64,000 nt of DNA from Streptomyces alboniger. GTDB taxonomy: Bacteria > Actinomycetota > Actinomycetes > Streptomycetales > Streptomycetaceae. Shown here piece by piece: positions 26,617 through 34,844 of the stretch. The notes beneath the pieces are model-generated. The model made no database searches, was not told the DNA's origin, and saw nothing but the letters and a program-made list of their open reading frames with translations. Location of the stretch: positions 186,001 through 250,000 of the forward strand of contig NZ_CP023695.1 in the NCBI RefSeq assembly GCF_008704395.1, in the 5' to 3' direction. Each line of letters starts with the position of its first letter. Within the stretch, counting starts at the first letter, position 1. Both the position numbers and the translations under genes were made by a program.

Positions 26617-27375
26617 TCACGAGCCGATCTGCTCATACCTGACGAGTGCTTCGTGATAGGCATCAGGCCCGACGCTGATCCCGCCGCCGTAGGGGTGGTT
26701 GAGAGCGAGAACCAGAAAAATCATGTAGGCGAAGCCCGCGGCGCCGATGGCGAGCAGGGCGTAATGGACGCGGCTGGACGGGCGGCCGAAGAGCGCGATG
26801 ACCAAGAGGGTGGCGACACCTGCGCCGATCATCAGGGAGAGGATCGGTGTCGGGACCCGGGCGTCCTTCTCGGCCAGGCGTTCACGCCGGGCCACATACA
26901 CATCCCGCATTCGCTGGGCGACTTCCACGCGCGCCGCCCTCGCGGTCTCGCCCGGCGCCGGCATGTCGTAGACCCGCATGCGCAAGGCGTCGAGTTCCCG
27001 GGTGGTCGCCTCGTCGGGGCGGCCTGCGCGCATGGCAGGCCACTCGGCTGTGATGACGGAGCCGGTGTAGCCGACGATGCCCTTGCGGACCTGCGCACGG
27101 GCGGCGTCGTCGAGGCCCTGGGCGGCGAAGTAGACCTCCTTGAGCGCGCCTGCCTCCGACAGCGCCGCCTTGCGCGCCGTGTTCAACTCGGCCTGCGCGT
27201 TGAGGGCGAGGAAAGCGAAGGAGAACACGAAGAGGCCGCTGACCGCTCCCACCGCCATCTCGACACCTTTGGGCAGATCAGGAGCCTGTGCGCCTTGGCG
27301 TCGTGTGACGAAGAACGCCGTGGTGGTGACGGCGACCGCTGCGGTGAGCATCACGAGAAGAGAGGGAAACAACAT
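26617..27375 (-). CDS. DUF4239 (bestrophin-like) membrane protein
   Basis: 252 residues. Two N-terminal membrane segments (MLFPSLLVMLTAAVAVTTTA and VEMAVGAVSGLFVFSFAFLA) and two C-terminal ones (TPILSLMIGAGVATLLVIAL and HYALLAIGAAGFAYMIFLVL) flank a soluble helical part with LREYDALRMRVY-like text. This is the DUF4239 pattern, thought to resemble bestrophin channels; function is unknown. ATG 27375 is used; its ribosome site is weak. Confidence 0.82.
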   Translation of the reverse strand: MLFPSLLVMLTAAVAVTTTAFFVTRRQGAQAPDLPKGVEMAVGAVSGLFVFSFAFLALNAQAELNTARKAALSEAGALKEVYFAAQGLDDAARAQVRKGIVGYTGSVITAEWPAMRAGRPDEATTRELDALRMRVYDMPAPGETARAARVEVAQRMRDVYVARRERLAEKDARVPTPILSLMIGAGVATLLVIALFGRPSSRVHYALLAIGAAGFAYMIFLVLALNHPYGGGISVGPDAYHEALVRYEQIGS

Positions 27376-27501
27376 GCCGCCATCGTCCGTGCGCGACCGC
27401 TCACGACCAGTACGCCGCACCGCGAGGTGTCGCCGAGGCTGCCCGCGGTGTTGAACGGGCGGACGAATGTGCGAGGACCCCTGCCGGGCGGGGATCCCTC
27501 A

Positions 27502-27890
27502 CTACGCGCGGCCAGCTGCCTCCTGGGACCCCACCGCCTCTGCTCCGGTGGGAAACGGGCAATCCGCGAAGGCCGGTTGCAGTTCGTCGAGCCAGGTCGC
27601 CGTCGGCGACCAGGCCGCGAAGAAGGGCTGGTCCACGGCATCGGGCAGGCGTGCCTGGAGGAAGGAGCAGACGAACACCTTGCGCCCGGCGACGCGCGAC
27701 TCGCCGTGGATCACGACCTTGCCCGGCGTGGCGGACATGAGCGGTCCCCGTGACGTACGTAGCCGTCACGCGGATCGACAGGCGCGCGCCGATCGCGTAC
27801 AGCACGACCCATACGGGGACGCCGGCCGGAAACACCAGCTTGTTGGCGTAGACGGGATCGATCAAGGTGCGCGCAGTGTGCAAAGGTGTC
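27502..27890 (-). pseudogene. C-terminal remnant of a larger enzyme, frame broken
   Basis: An upstream piece in one frame reads TLIDPVYANKLVFPAGVPVW and ARLSIRVTATYVTGTAHV. After a frame change near 27740 it continues PGKVVIHGESRVAGRKVFVC, SFLQARLPDAVDQPFFAAWS and TATWLDELQPAFADCPF. The two read as one C-terminal domain of about 115 residues with its N-terminal body missing. The pattern reminds me of the tails of actinomycete KamA-family radical-SAM aminomutases, but I hold this loosely. It cannot be functional alone. Confidence 0.35.
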
Positions 27891-27902
27891 GCCGCGCGCC
27901 CG

Positions 27903-28286
27903 TCAGGCGTCGAAATGGCCGCGTGCACTCTCGATGTGAGCGAGGTGCTGGTGCGTCCACCCGCATATGGCGTCGACAGCAGTGCGCAGGGCCCTGCCAG
28001 GCTCGGTGAGGGTGTACTCGACCCGCGGTGGCACGGTGGGGTGCACTTCACGGTCGACCAGGCCATTGCGCTCCAGCATGCGCAGGTTCTGCGTGAGCAT
28101 CTTGTGGCTGACGCCCTCGACCTCGTTCCGCAGCTCGCTGAAGCGCAGGGTGCGCTCGCCGAGCGCCTCGATGATCAGGAGCGCCCACTTGTTGGCGACA
28201 TCCGAGAAGATCTCCCGTGCGAGGGAGTCCGCGCGCCGCAGGTCAGCGTCCTCGGGCAGGCCCTTGAGTGCTTGCTTGGTCGCCAT
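27903..28286 (-). CDS. HxlR-family transcriptional regulator
   Basis: 127 residues. The winged-helix core is REIFSDVANKWALLIIEALG, RTLRFSELRNEVEGVSHKML, TQNLRMLERNGLVDREVHPT and PPRVEYTLTEPGRALRTAVD. This is a textbook HxlR protein, often sensing aldehydes or thiol stress. ATG 28286 has GAGGAA upstream. No cysteine is available for thiol sensing. It is divergent from the methyltransferase at 28524. Confidence 0.93.
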   Translation of the reverse strand: MATKQALKGLPEDADLRRADSLAREIFSDVANKWALLIIEALGERTLRFSELRNEVEGVSHKMLTQNLRMLERNGLVDREVHPTVPPRVEYTLTEPGRALRTAVDAICGWTHQHLAHIESARGHFDA

Positions 28287-28523
28287 CAGGTTCCTCAGTC
28301 ACCGAAAAGTGCGTTCTTCCAGGTCAGCCGTCACTCTCCTACAGGTCCCGAGTAACTACAAGAGAGCCAAGCGAGTGGGCGCGCACCGTGACCGCCTACT
28401 CACAGGGGCTGCCCGCTTGAGGTCTCCTCCTCGCACGCTCTCAAGGTGGCGTGTACCCGGCGCCGGGCGGTGGAAGGTAAATGCGTCGACAGCGCCCCTC
28501 GGTCCCCGGCAAAGTGGCCGCCC

Positions 28524-29264
28524 GTGACGAGCAGTGAGCTGTGGAGCCGTGCGACCGCCGACCGCTACGACGCCGAGGAGACCGAGACGTCCTCGGCCGC
28601 CGTTCTCGGACCGACTCTCGACTTCCTCGCCGAACTCGCCGGAGACGGCCGGGCATTGGAGTTCGCCATCGGGACCGGCCGCGTGGGCGTCCCGCTCCGG
28701 GAACGCGGCGTGCCGGTCGTGGGCATCGAACTGTCCGAACACATGGCGGCGGTACTGCGGCGCAAGGTGGACAAGGACACGCTCCCGGTAGTCATCGGGG
28801 ACATGGCCACCACCGTCGTTCCCGGCGAGTTCACGCTTGTTTATCTCGTCTACAACACCATCACCAACCTGCTCACGCAGGACGAGCAGGTCGAGTGCTT
28901 CCGCAACGCCGCACGCCATCTGAAGCCCGGCGGCCGATTCGTCATCGAGCTTGGCGTACCGCCGCTGCGGCTCCTGCCGCCCGGCCAGGTCGCGGTGCCG
29001 TTCGACGTCTCTGATCGGCATCTCGGCTTCGACACCTTCGACCTCGTCGAGCAGATTCTCGTCTCACACCACTTCACCCGCGACGGCGACGATGGCCGCT
29101 ACCGCCGCGCCAACTCCCGGCACCGTTACGCCTGGCCGGCAGAGCTGGACCTCATGGCACGGATCGCCGGGCTCGAACTGGAACGTCGCGTCGCGGGCTG
29201 GGACGGGGCGCCGTTCACCCAGGACTCCGCGAATCACATCTCCGTGTGGCGCAAGCCGACCTGA
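28524..29264 (+). CDS. Class I SAM-dependent methyltransferase
   Basis: 246 residues. SAM-binding motif I is ALEFAIGTGRVGVPLRERGV, followed by the acidic turn GIELSEHMAAVLRRK, motif II VYLVYNTITNLLTQDEQVEC and NAARHLKPGGRFVIELG. Small-molecule type; substrate unknown. GTG 28524 (VTSSELWSRATADRYDAEE) is chosen because the family usually starts there; its ribosome site is weak. The 3' end overlaps the converging YgaP-like gene by about 30 bases. Confidence 0.88.
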   Translation: MTSSELWSRATADRYDAEETETSSAAVLGPTLDFLAELAGDGRALEFAIGTGRVGVPLRERGVPVVGIELSEHMAAVLRRKVDKDTLPVVIGDMATTVVPGEFTLVYLVYNTITNLLTQDEQVECFRNAARHLKPGGRFVIELGVPPLRLLPPGQVAVPFDVSDRHLGFDTFDLVEQILVSHHFTRDGDDGRYRRANSRHRYAWPAELDLMARIAGLELERRVAGWDGAPFTQDSANHISVWRKPT

Positions 29265-29557
29265 GGTCGGTGCGCGTGACGCGCGAGGGAGGCTTTGCGA
29301 TCGCTGAGCGTGCAGACGCCGTCCACGCACTGGCGCTCCAGTCGGCCGCGCGAGACGGTCTGCGCCAAGCCCGCCAGCCAGCAGGTGGGGCAGCCGCGGA
29401 AAGCGATCAGGGCCAACGGCGCGGCCAGCAGCGTGGCCGGGCCGGCGGCGGGTACGAGGGCGATCGAGCCGATGAGCAGCCCGAAGCCGATGGCGCCGCG
29501 CGCCAGATGGCGCGGGACGGACTTGCTGGCGAAGTTCCCGATGTCCGGGTTGTTCAC
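29234..29557 (-). CDS. DUF2892/YgaP-type membrane protein with Cys motif
   Basis: 107 residues. NNPDIGNFASKSVPRHLARG leads to a hydrophobic pair (GFGLLIGSIALVPAAGPATL, AAPLALIAFRG) typical of the YgaP membrane region, then FRGCPTCWLAGLAQTVS with a C-x-x-C, and two further Cys in RQCVDGVC. The Cys set suggests redox or metal binding. GTG 29557 overlaps the sigma factor stop (GTGA), so it is co-translated with the sigma gene and may modulate it; that is inference. Confidence 0.75.
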   Translation of the reverse strand: MNNPDIGNFASKSVPRHLARGAIGFGLLIGSIALVPAAGPATLLAAPLALIAFRGCPTCWLAGLAQTVSRGRLERQCVDGVCTLSDRKASLARHAHRPQVGLRHTEM

Positions 29558-30129
29558 GGTCGTGTGTCTCCTTCGACTGGGGGGCCGGTTACTTCCAGCG
29601 AGCGGCGTAGTGTCGCCCGTGCTCTGTGCAGCCGCGACTTCATCGCGGTGCTGCTCAGACCGAGCGAACGGGCGACGGTCCTGCCGGGCAGACCCTGTAT
29701 GTCCCGCATGATGAGGACTTGCCGCTGGTCGCGGGGAAGGGCGCTGACCGCGGCCGCGACCCTCTCTGCCTCCAGCCCGCGCAGCACCGCGTCCTCGGCG
29801 GACGGCTCCGCGGGCGCCTCCGGTGCGGCCGGCACCTCCTCGCTTCGCGAGACGAGCAGCCGTACCTGCCGCAGGCACTCGTTGCGCACGATCCGGAACA
29901 TCCACGAGGCGAGTGCGCCCGTGGCCCGCAGGGTGCCGATCTTCCGGTAGAGGATGATCAGGGCCTCCTGGGCCGCGTCCTCCGCGTCCTGCGGTGAGGC
30001 GCACAGTGACAGGGCGAACTTGCGCACGTGGGGCTGCGATTCCGTGACGACGGTGGTGAGCGAGGTGACGTCGCCGTCCTGAGCGGCCTTGATCAGCTGC
30101 TCGTCGGGCCAGGGGTAACGTGGGTTCAT
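29554..30129 (-). CDS. ECF-type sigma factor
   Basis: 191 residues. Region 2 is SQPHVRKFALSLCASPQDAE, DAAQEALIILYRKIGTLRAT and GALASWMFRIVRNECLRQVR. Region 4 is ALPRDQRQVLIMRDIQGLPG and VARSLGLSSTAMKSRLHRAR. No anti-sigma gene of the usual zinc type is adjacent. Instead a 26-residue membrane peptide lies just upstream and a Cys-rich membrane protein overlaps downstream. The class and target promoters cannot be told from here. Confidence 0.92.
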   Translation of the reverse strand: MNPRYPWPDEQLIKAAQDGDVTSLTTVVTESQPHVRKFALSLCASPQDAEDAAQEALIILYRKIGTLRATGALASWMFRIVRNECLRQVRLLVSRSEEVPAAPEAPAEPSAEDAVLRGLEAERVAAAVSALPRDQRQVLIMRDIQGLPGRTVARSLGLSSTAMKSRLHRARATLRRSLEVTGPPVEGDTRP

Positions 30130-30132
30130 TTG

Positions 30133-30213
30133 TTACTTGTAGCGCCGCATCAGGTGCCAGCTGCACGCGCCCACGAGCAGGACGCCGATCGCTACGAGGC
30201 CGATGGCCATCAT
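30133..30213 (-). CDS. 26-residue single-span membrane peptide upstream of the sigma gene
   Basis: MMAIGLVAIGVLLVGACSWH, then LMRRYK: one hydrophobic segment with a positive C-terminal anchor. AGGAAGGAA stands at the right distance from ATG 30213, and the TAA is 3 bases before the sigma factor ATG. The size and position suggest a translated regulator or a membrane tether for the sigma operon. Too small for homology by eye. Confidence 0.5.
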   Translation of the reverse strand: MMAIGLVAIGVLLVGACSWHLMRRYK

Positions 30214-30641
30214 GAGTGTTCCTTCCTCCCGGTTCCGCCGGCCCGTTCGGCCGGTACACGAACAAGAGGCGGGCAGGCCGCGAAAGGATTCGCCTCGGGC
30301 CGAAATTTCTCCGGATCGCTCACCCGCGGCCGTGGAGCGACGGCGTCGAACCAGGGTGAGGACGGCCACCGTGGGGCGGTACAGCAGGGGAACACGCTGT
30401 GTGTTCGAACGGGGTGGGCCGGTCTGTGCTGCGCCGATGCCCAGTTCAACTGCGTGAGCCATCCCCGACTCCTCACCCCTCACGGTGCGGAGTCGACCCA
30501 CATCCGAGCACACACGTTGCGGGCATCCTGAGTGTGCCTCAGACCCATACCCTCCCGGCCGACGGACTCCATAGCCTGTGCCCCCGGCAGCCCCGCGGCC
30601 CCGCGGCCCCGCAGTCTCAGGCGCACTCGTGGAGACCTCCC
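30214..30641. other. Divergent promoter region, no gene
   Basis: Separates the sigma operon (minus) from the tannase-like gene (plus). Open frames here run antisense or lack starts. No clear operator dyad was found. Confidence 0.4.
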
Positions 30642-32309
30642 ATGAAGAAGATCATCGCAGCATCAGGACTCGCGCTCACCATGGTCAGCGGCACCGGTGT
30701 GCCGACCGCGCCCGCCACGCATCACACCGTGGCCTGCGATGATCTACCCGGCTTGCAGATCCCCGCATCGGCGATCGGCCTTCCGACCAGCGGCGGCGAG
30801 GTGATCGCCGCACGGCTTGTCCCCGCGTCCGGCAGCGGCGCGTCCGCGACCGGCTCCTACTGCCGGGCGGACGCCGCCCTGCACCCTGTGGATCCCCATG
30901 CTCCGGACATCAGAATGCGGGTCGCCCTGCCCGAGCGGTGGAACGGCAAAGCGCTCATGTTCGGCGGTGGAGGCTATGACGGCACCGTTCCCGACATCAC
31001 CGGCGACGTACCCTTCGGCCCGGCGAACGAGCCCCGGCCACTGAGCCGCGGTTATGCCACCTTCGCTGGTGATTCGGGTCACCAGGCCGCACCCGACTTC
31101 AAGCCGACCGCCTCACTGGACGGGTCCTTCGGCGTCAACGACGAAGCGGTGCGCAACTTCGCCGGTGACGCCCTGAAGAAGACCAGGGACGCCGCACGCT
31201 TCCTCATGCGTGCCCATTACGCGGGTGCCGCTCCCACCCGCAGCTACTTCGCCGGCGGGTCGAGCGGCGGCCGCGAAGCTCTCACGGTGGCCCAGCGGTG
31301 GCCCACGGACTTCGACGGCGTCATCGCCGTCTACCCGGCCTGGAACGCCGTCGGCCTCAACTTGTTCTTCGGCCACGAGGCACGCGCCCTCTCCCGCCCG
31401 GGAGCCTTCTTGAACACCGCTGAGCAGCATCTGCTGCACCGCAGTGTCATCGCGGCCTGCGACGGCGACGACGGGTTGCGCGACGGCGTCATCGGCGATG
31501 AACGCGGATGCCACTTCGACCCGCGCTCCCTGCGCTGCCCACGCGGCCTCGACACCGCCGACACCTGTCTGTCCGACGCGCAGCTCCGTGCCGTACGGGC
31601 ACTGTCCTCACCGCTGCGCCTCCCCTACCCCCTCGCCGGCGGTGAGACCGGATATCCCGGGTTCCCTTTCCTGTCCGGCGCCGACATGAGCACACCCCTG
31701 CTGGGCATGGGCACCCGACCTCCCGGTCACCCCATGCCGAAGGACAGCGGTTACGGCGTGCAGTTCTGGGACCAGTGGGTTCGGTACCTCGTCACCCGCG
31801 ACCCCGGGCACGACTCCCTCACGGTGGACCCCCGCCGCCCAGGTCCCTGGCGACAGCGCATCAGCACGCTGTCCGCACTTCAGGACGCCGGCAATCCCGA
31901 CCTGAGCCGGTTCGCCGAAGCCGGCGGCAAACTGCTCCTCCTTCATGGCACAGCCGACGAACTGGTCAGTCACCGCTCCACCGTCGCCTACTTCCAGCGC
32001 GTGCAGAAACGTATGGGCAAGCGCGCCACCAGCGATTTCGCCCGTCTCTACCTTGTGCCCGGCGCCAACCACGTGAACATCGACGCGGCCTTCGCGGCGA
32101 GCTGGGACTCACTGAGCGCCCTGGAGAACTGGGCGGAGAGGGGCACGCCGCCCTCACGGCCGGTCGTCACCGATGCCAACCCCGCAGCGAACGGCCGTTC
32201 CCGGCCCCTGTGCGCCCACCCGGCCTGGCCGAAATACACCGGTGCGGGCGACCCTGACGCCGCGGGCAGCTTCATCTGCTTTCCTACCCCGCGGCCCTCG
32301 CCCCGCTGA
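30642..32309 (+). CDS. Secreted tannase/feruloyl esterase-family hydrolase
   Basis: 555 residues. A signal peptide (MKKIIAASGLALTMVSGTGV) precedes the mature domain, which starts near TVACDDLPGLQIPASAIGLP. The alpha/beta-hydrolase core shows SYFAGGSSGGREALTVAQRW (GGSSGG with the nucleophilic Ser), GDDGLRDGVIGDERGC (a calcium-type insertion of tannases), KLLLLHGTADELVSHRSTV (acid) and YLVPGANHVNIDAAF (His). It hydrolyses galloyl- or feruloyl-type esters of plant polyphenols or polysaccharides. GGAG stands seven bases before ATG 30642. Confidence 0.9.
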   Translation: MKKIIAASGLALTMVSGTGVPTAPATHHTVACDDLPGLQIPASAIGLPTSGGEVIAARLVPASGSGASATGSYCRADAALHPVDPHAPDIRMRVALPERWNGKALMFGGGGYDGTVPDITGDVPFGPANEPRPLSRGYATFAGDSGHQAAPDFKPTASLDGSFGVNDEAVRNFAGDALKKTRDAARFLMRAHYAGAAPTRSYFAGGSSGGREALTVAQRWPTDFDGVIAVYPAWNAVGLNLFFGHEARALSRPGAFLNTAEQHLLHRSVIAACDGDDGLRDGVIGDERGCHFDPRSLRCPRGLDTADTCLSDAQLRAVRALSSPLRLPYPLAGGETGYPGFPFLSGADMSTPLLGMGTRPPGHPMPKDSGYGVQFWDQWVRYLVTRDPGHDSLTVDPRRPGPWRQRISTLSALQDAGNPDLSRFAEAGGKLLLLHGTADELVSHRSTVAYFQRVQKRMGKRATSDFARLYLVPGANHVNIDAAFAASWDSLSALENWAERGTPPSRPVVTDANPAANGRSRPLCAHPAWPKYTGAGDPDAAGSFICFPTPRPSPR

Positions 32310-32598
32310 CCACACTCAACCTCCCCGGTCACCCGCCCCCGGCCCCCTCCGACCTGAGTAACCCAGGGTCCGAGGTGGCCTGTCCGTCGCGAACGGTTGA
32401 GGATGGAACGGGCATCGGCCGCCCGGATATCCGGGCGTGGAATGGCCCCGTGCCCAGCGGGCAGGAATGGGCTCGACGACAACGGCCCGGGAGGCCAGAC
32501 GTGAGGCAGAGACCTCTTCAGGTTCAGGACGGTCGGCGTCTTGGAGGCGAGGACAGCCAGGCGGCTCGACCGCGACCGGCTCCTCGACAGAGCATCGG

Positions 32599-33693
32599 AT
32601 GACCACTTTCGGTGTCGAGGAGGAGTACCTGTTGGTCGAGGCGGACAGCCTCTTCCCGGTGCCGCGGAACAGCAGGGTCCTGTCAGGTGCTCGGGCGCTG
32701 CTGGGGAGCGGCCCGGGAGATCTGTCGCCCGAGCTGTTGCGGGCGCAGATCGAGGTCGGCACTCCGGTGTGCACGGAACTCGACGAGGTGGCTGAGCATC
32801 TGGGGAGGATGCGCCGTCTGGTGGGCGAGGCGGCGGTGGGCGCCGGATGCCGGGTGGCGGTGACCGGAGCGGGGCCGTACCGGGGGTCGGGTCCGGCCCT
32901 GGTGACGGAGGGGCCAAGGTATGCGGATCTGGCCGGTGACACTCCACCACTGATCCATCAGCACATGATCAACGGCATGCACGTCCACGTGGGCATCGAG
33001 GACAGGGAGCTGGGGGTCGGTGTGCTCAACCGGCTGCGCCCGTGGTTGCCGGCGCTGACGGCCCTGGCCGCCAACTCGCCGCTGTGGGACGGGCAGGACA
33101 CCGGGTTCTCCAGTTGGCGCACCATCGCGTACGGGCGGTGGCCCGTCAGTGGTCCGCCGCCGTTGTTCTCCGACGCCCGGGATTACCGGGTGCGGACGGC
33201 GGGGTTGATCGAGGCGGGGATGATCCGTGGCCGCGGTCAGCTGTACTGGCAGGCCCGGCTCTCCGATCGCTACCCGACGGTAGAGATCCGTGCCATGGAC
33301 ACTCAGTTGGGGGTGGAGGAGGCGGTGATGTTCGCGGGTCTGCTCAGAGCGCTGACGACTACTCTCGCGGGGCAGGTGCGGCAGGGGTCCGCTCTCGTGC
33401 CGGTACCGCAGGAGTTGCTGTCGGCGGCCGTGTGGCACGCCGCGCGCGACGGACTGGCGGGAAGCCTGCTCGATCCGGTGCGTCTGCGCCCGGCACCGGC
33501 CGCGGACGTCGTCACGACCCTTCTGGAGTACGTTGCGCCGGCGCTGAAGGATGCCGGCGACCTCGACCGAGTGGCCCGGGCCCTCGCCCGCCTGCTCTCG
33601 GGCGGGACGGGTGCCGCGAGGCAGCGGGGGGCCTTGGAGCGGGGCGGTCCCTCGGCGCTGGACTCGCTGCTGACGTCCGGCACCGGCGTCTGA
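32599..33693 (+). CDS. YbdK-type carboxylate-amine ligase (GCS2 family)
   Basis: 364 residues. MTTFGVEEEYLLVEADSLFP has the E-E-E nucleotide/metal cluster of GCS2-like enzymes. Further motifs are INGMHVHVGIEDRELGVGVL, RLRPWLPALTALAANSPLWD, GFSSWRTIAYGRWPVSGPPP and YPTVEIRAMDTQLGVEEAVM. These are glutamate-cysteine-ligase-like enzymes that make an amide bond between a carboxylate and an amine with ATP. Its 3' end converges on the methyltransferase of the diaminopropionate-type cluster, about 80 bases away, so it may belong to that pathway. Start ATG 32599 has a weak ribosome site. Confidence 0.88.
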   Translation: MTTFGVEEEYLLVEADSLFPVPRNSRVLSGARALLGSGPGDLSPELLRAQIEVGTPVCTELDEVAEHLGRMRRLVGEAAVGAGCRVAVTGAGPYRGSGPALVTEGPRYADLAGDTPPLIHQHMINGMHVHVGIEDRELGVGVLNRLRPWLPALTALAANSPLWDGQDTGFSSWRTIAYGRWPVSGPPPLFSDARDYRVRTAGLIEAGMIRGRGQLYWQARLSDRYPTVEIRAMDTQLGVEEAVMFAGLLRALTTTLAGQVRQGSALVPVPQELLSAAVWHAARDGLAGSLLDPVRLRPAPAADVVTTLLEYVAPALKDAGDLDRVARALARLLSGGTGAARQRGALERGGPSALDSLLTSGTGV

Positions 33694-33770
33694 CGTCCGG
33701 GTACGGCTCGCAGGCTGGATCGGCCCCCGCCGGGCGGAGGCGTCCCGCTGAGGACCGCCGGGGCGCGCTC

Positions 33771-34709
33771 TCACCAGTGGTTGCGGTGGTCCGCTGTCGG
33801 CAGGTCCACCACCCGCACCGCCCCCGGCCAGAGGTCTGCTCCTGTGTCGTCGAGGGTTTCCAGCCGGGGGGTGGACGAGCGGGCCGCTGTGCGCAGGAGG
33901 TCCATCAGCCCCTCCCCCGTGAGTTCGTCCGGGGTCTCGGGGGTCTGTGCGCGGCCGGATCCGGTCCAGCGGCAGGCCAGTCCGGTGATGAAGTAGGCGG
34001 GAGGTTCGTCCTCGCGGCGCCACAGCACGGCCTCCCCTCGCTCTTCGAGCGTTGCCGTGCGCTCTATGTGCCGCACGGTGAAGTCCCCGAGATCAAGGGG
34101 GCACAGCGTGACGGTCCGGATGCGGAATCCCGCGTCGCGCAGCATTTCCACGGCCGTGGCCGGACTTGAGTAGCTGCCGATGGTGAGCCCCAGGTCGCAG
34201 CGGAGCGCGCGGGCGTGCGCGATGATCACGGGCGCCCACCTGAGTCCGTCGGCGCCTGCGGAGATCGACCGTTTACCCTCGGCCGCCTCGACCTCCTCGG
34301 TCATCGGTACGTAGGGAGGATTGCTGGTGACGACCAGCGGCCGGGGCAGGGGCCGCGGTGCGGTGGCCAGTAGCCGGAGGGAGTCGAGCAGCGAGAAGTC
34401 CGCTCGGGCGAAGGTGACGCGGGCGCCGGTCCGATCGGCCGCGTGGTGCTTGTCCGCCCAGGCGACGCTGTCGGCACTCGCATCGATGCCGTGGACGTGC
34501 CCGGCTCCGGAGCGGGACATCGCCGCGGCCGCCGCGCCGCTGCCCGAGCCCAAGTCGAGGAGGCCGCAGCCTGGTGTGAGGAGGTCGTGTCCGACCCAGG
34601 CCCCGGTCTCGGTGTCGGCGGGTTCGAAGAAGATTCCCTCTGACGGGGGCGGGACGAGGTCGGCGACGCCGAGATGGGTGTAGCCGCTGACGCGCGTCAG
34701 GTGTGGCAT
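33771..34709 (-). CDS. HemK-like NPPY methyltransferase
   Basis: 312 residues. The SAM loop is CGLLDLGSGSGAAAAAMSRS, followed by HVHGIDASADSVAWADKH and the catalytic-type motif PLVVTSNPPYVPMTEEVEAA. NPPY methylates amide or aromatic nitrogens (PrmC, N6-adenine enzymes), but stand-alone forms in gene clusters can methylate small molecules. GGAAAGG precedes ATG 34709. Last gene of the minus-strand cluster from 39.1 kb; a 17-bp repeat array separates it from the carbamoyltransferase gene. Confidence 0.85.
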   Translation of the reverse strand: MPHLTRVSGYTHLGVADLVPPPSEGIFFEPADTETGAWVGHDLLTPGCGLLDLGSGSGAAAAAMSRSGAGHVHGIDASADSVAWADKHHAADRTGARVTFARADFSLLDSLRLLATAPRPLPRPLVVTSNPPYVPMTEEVEAAEGKRSISAGADGLRWAPVIIAHARALRCDLGLTIGSYSSPATAVEMLRDAGFRIRTVTLCPLDLGDFTVRHIERTATLEERGEAVLWRREDEPPAYFITGLACRWTGSGRAQTPETPDELTGEGLMDLLRTAARSSTPRLETLDDTGADLWPGAVRVVDLPTADHRNHW

Positions 34710-34716
34710 GAGGGCC

Positions 34717-34818
34717 TTTCCGATGCGGTGGGTTTCCCCTTGAGGTGGGCTTCCCCTTGAGGTGGGCTTCCCCTTTCGGTGGGTTTCCCCTTGAGGTGGG
34801 TTTCCAGCTGCGGCGGGA
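34717..34818. repeat. Six-unit 17-bp tandem repeat
   Basis: Units begin at 34717, 34734, 34751, 34768, 34785 and 34802. Four are close (consensus TTCCCCTTGAGGTGGGC with C/T and G/A changes) and the edge units are degenerate. The array lies just upstream of the methyltransferase start, in the transcribed spacer. The unit is not a multiple of three, so it is not a protein repeat. Confidence 0.85.
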
Positions 34819-34844
34819 TTTCCTGCGAGCGGGCGGATGACCAC

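Noticed and set aside
34717..34818. Possible CRISPR array
   Set aside because: Units are adjacent without spacers and only 17 bp; no cas genes.
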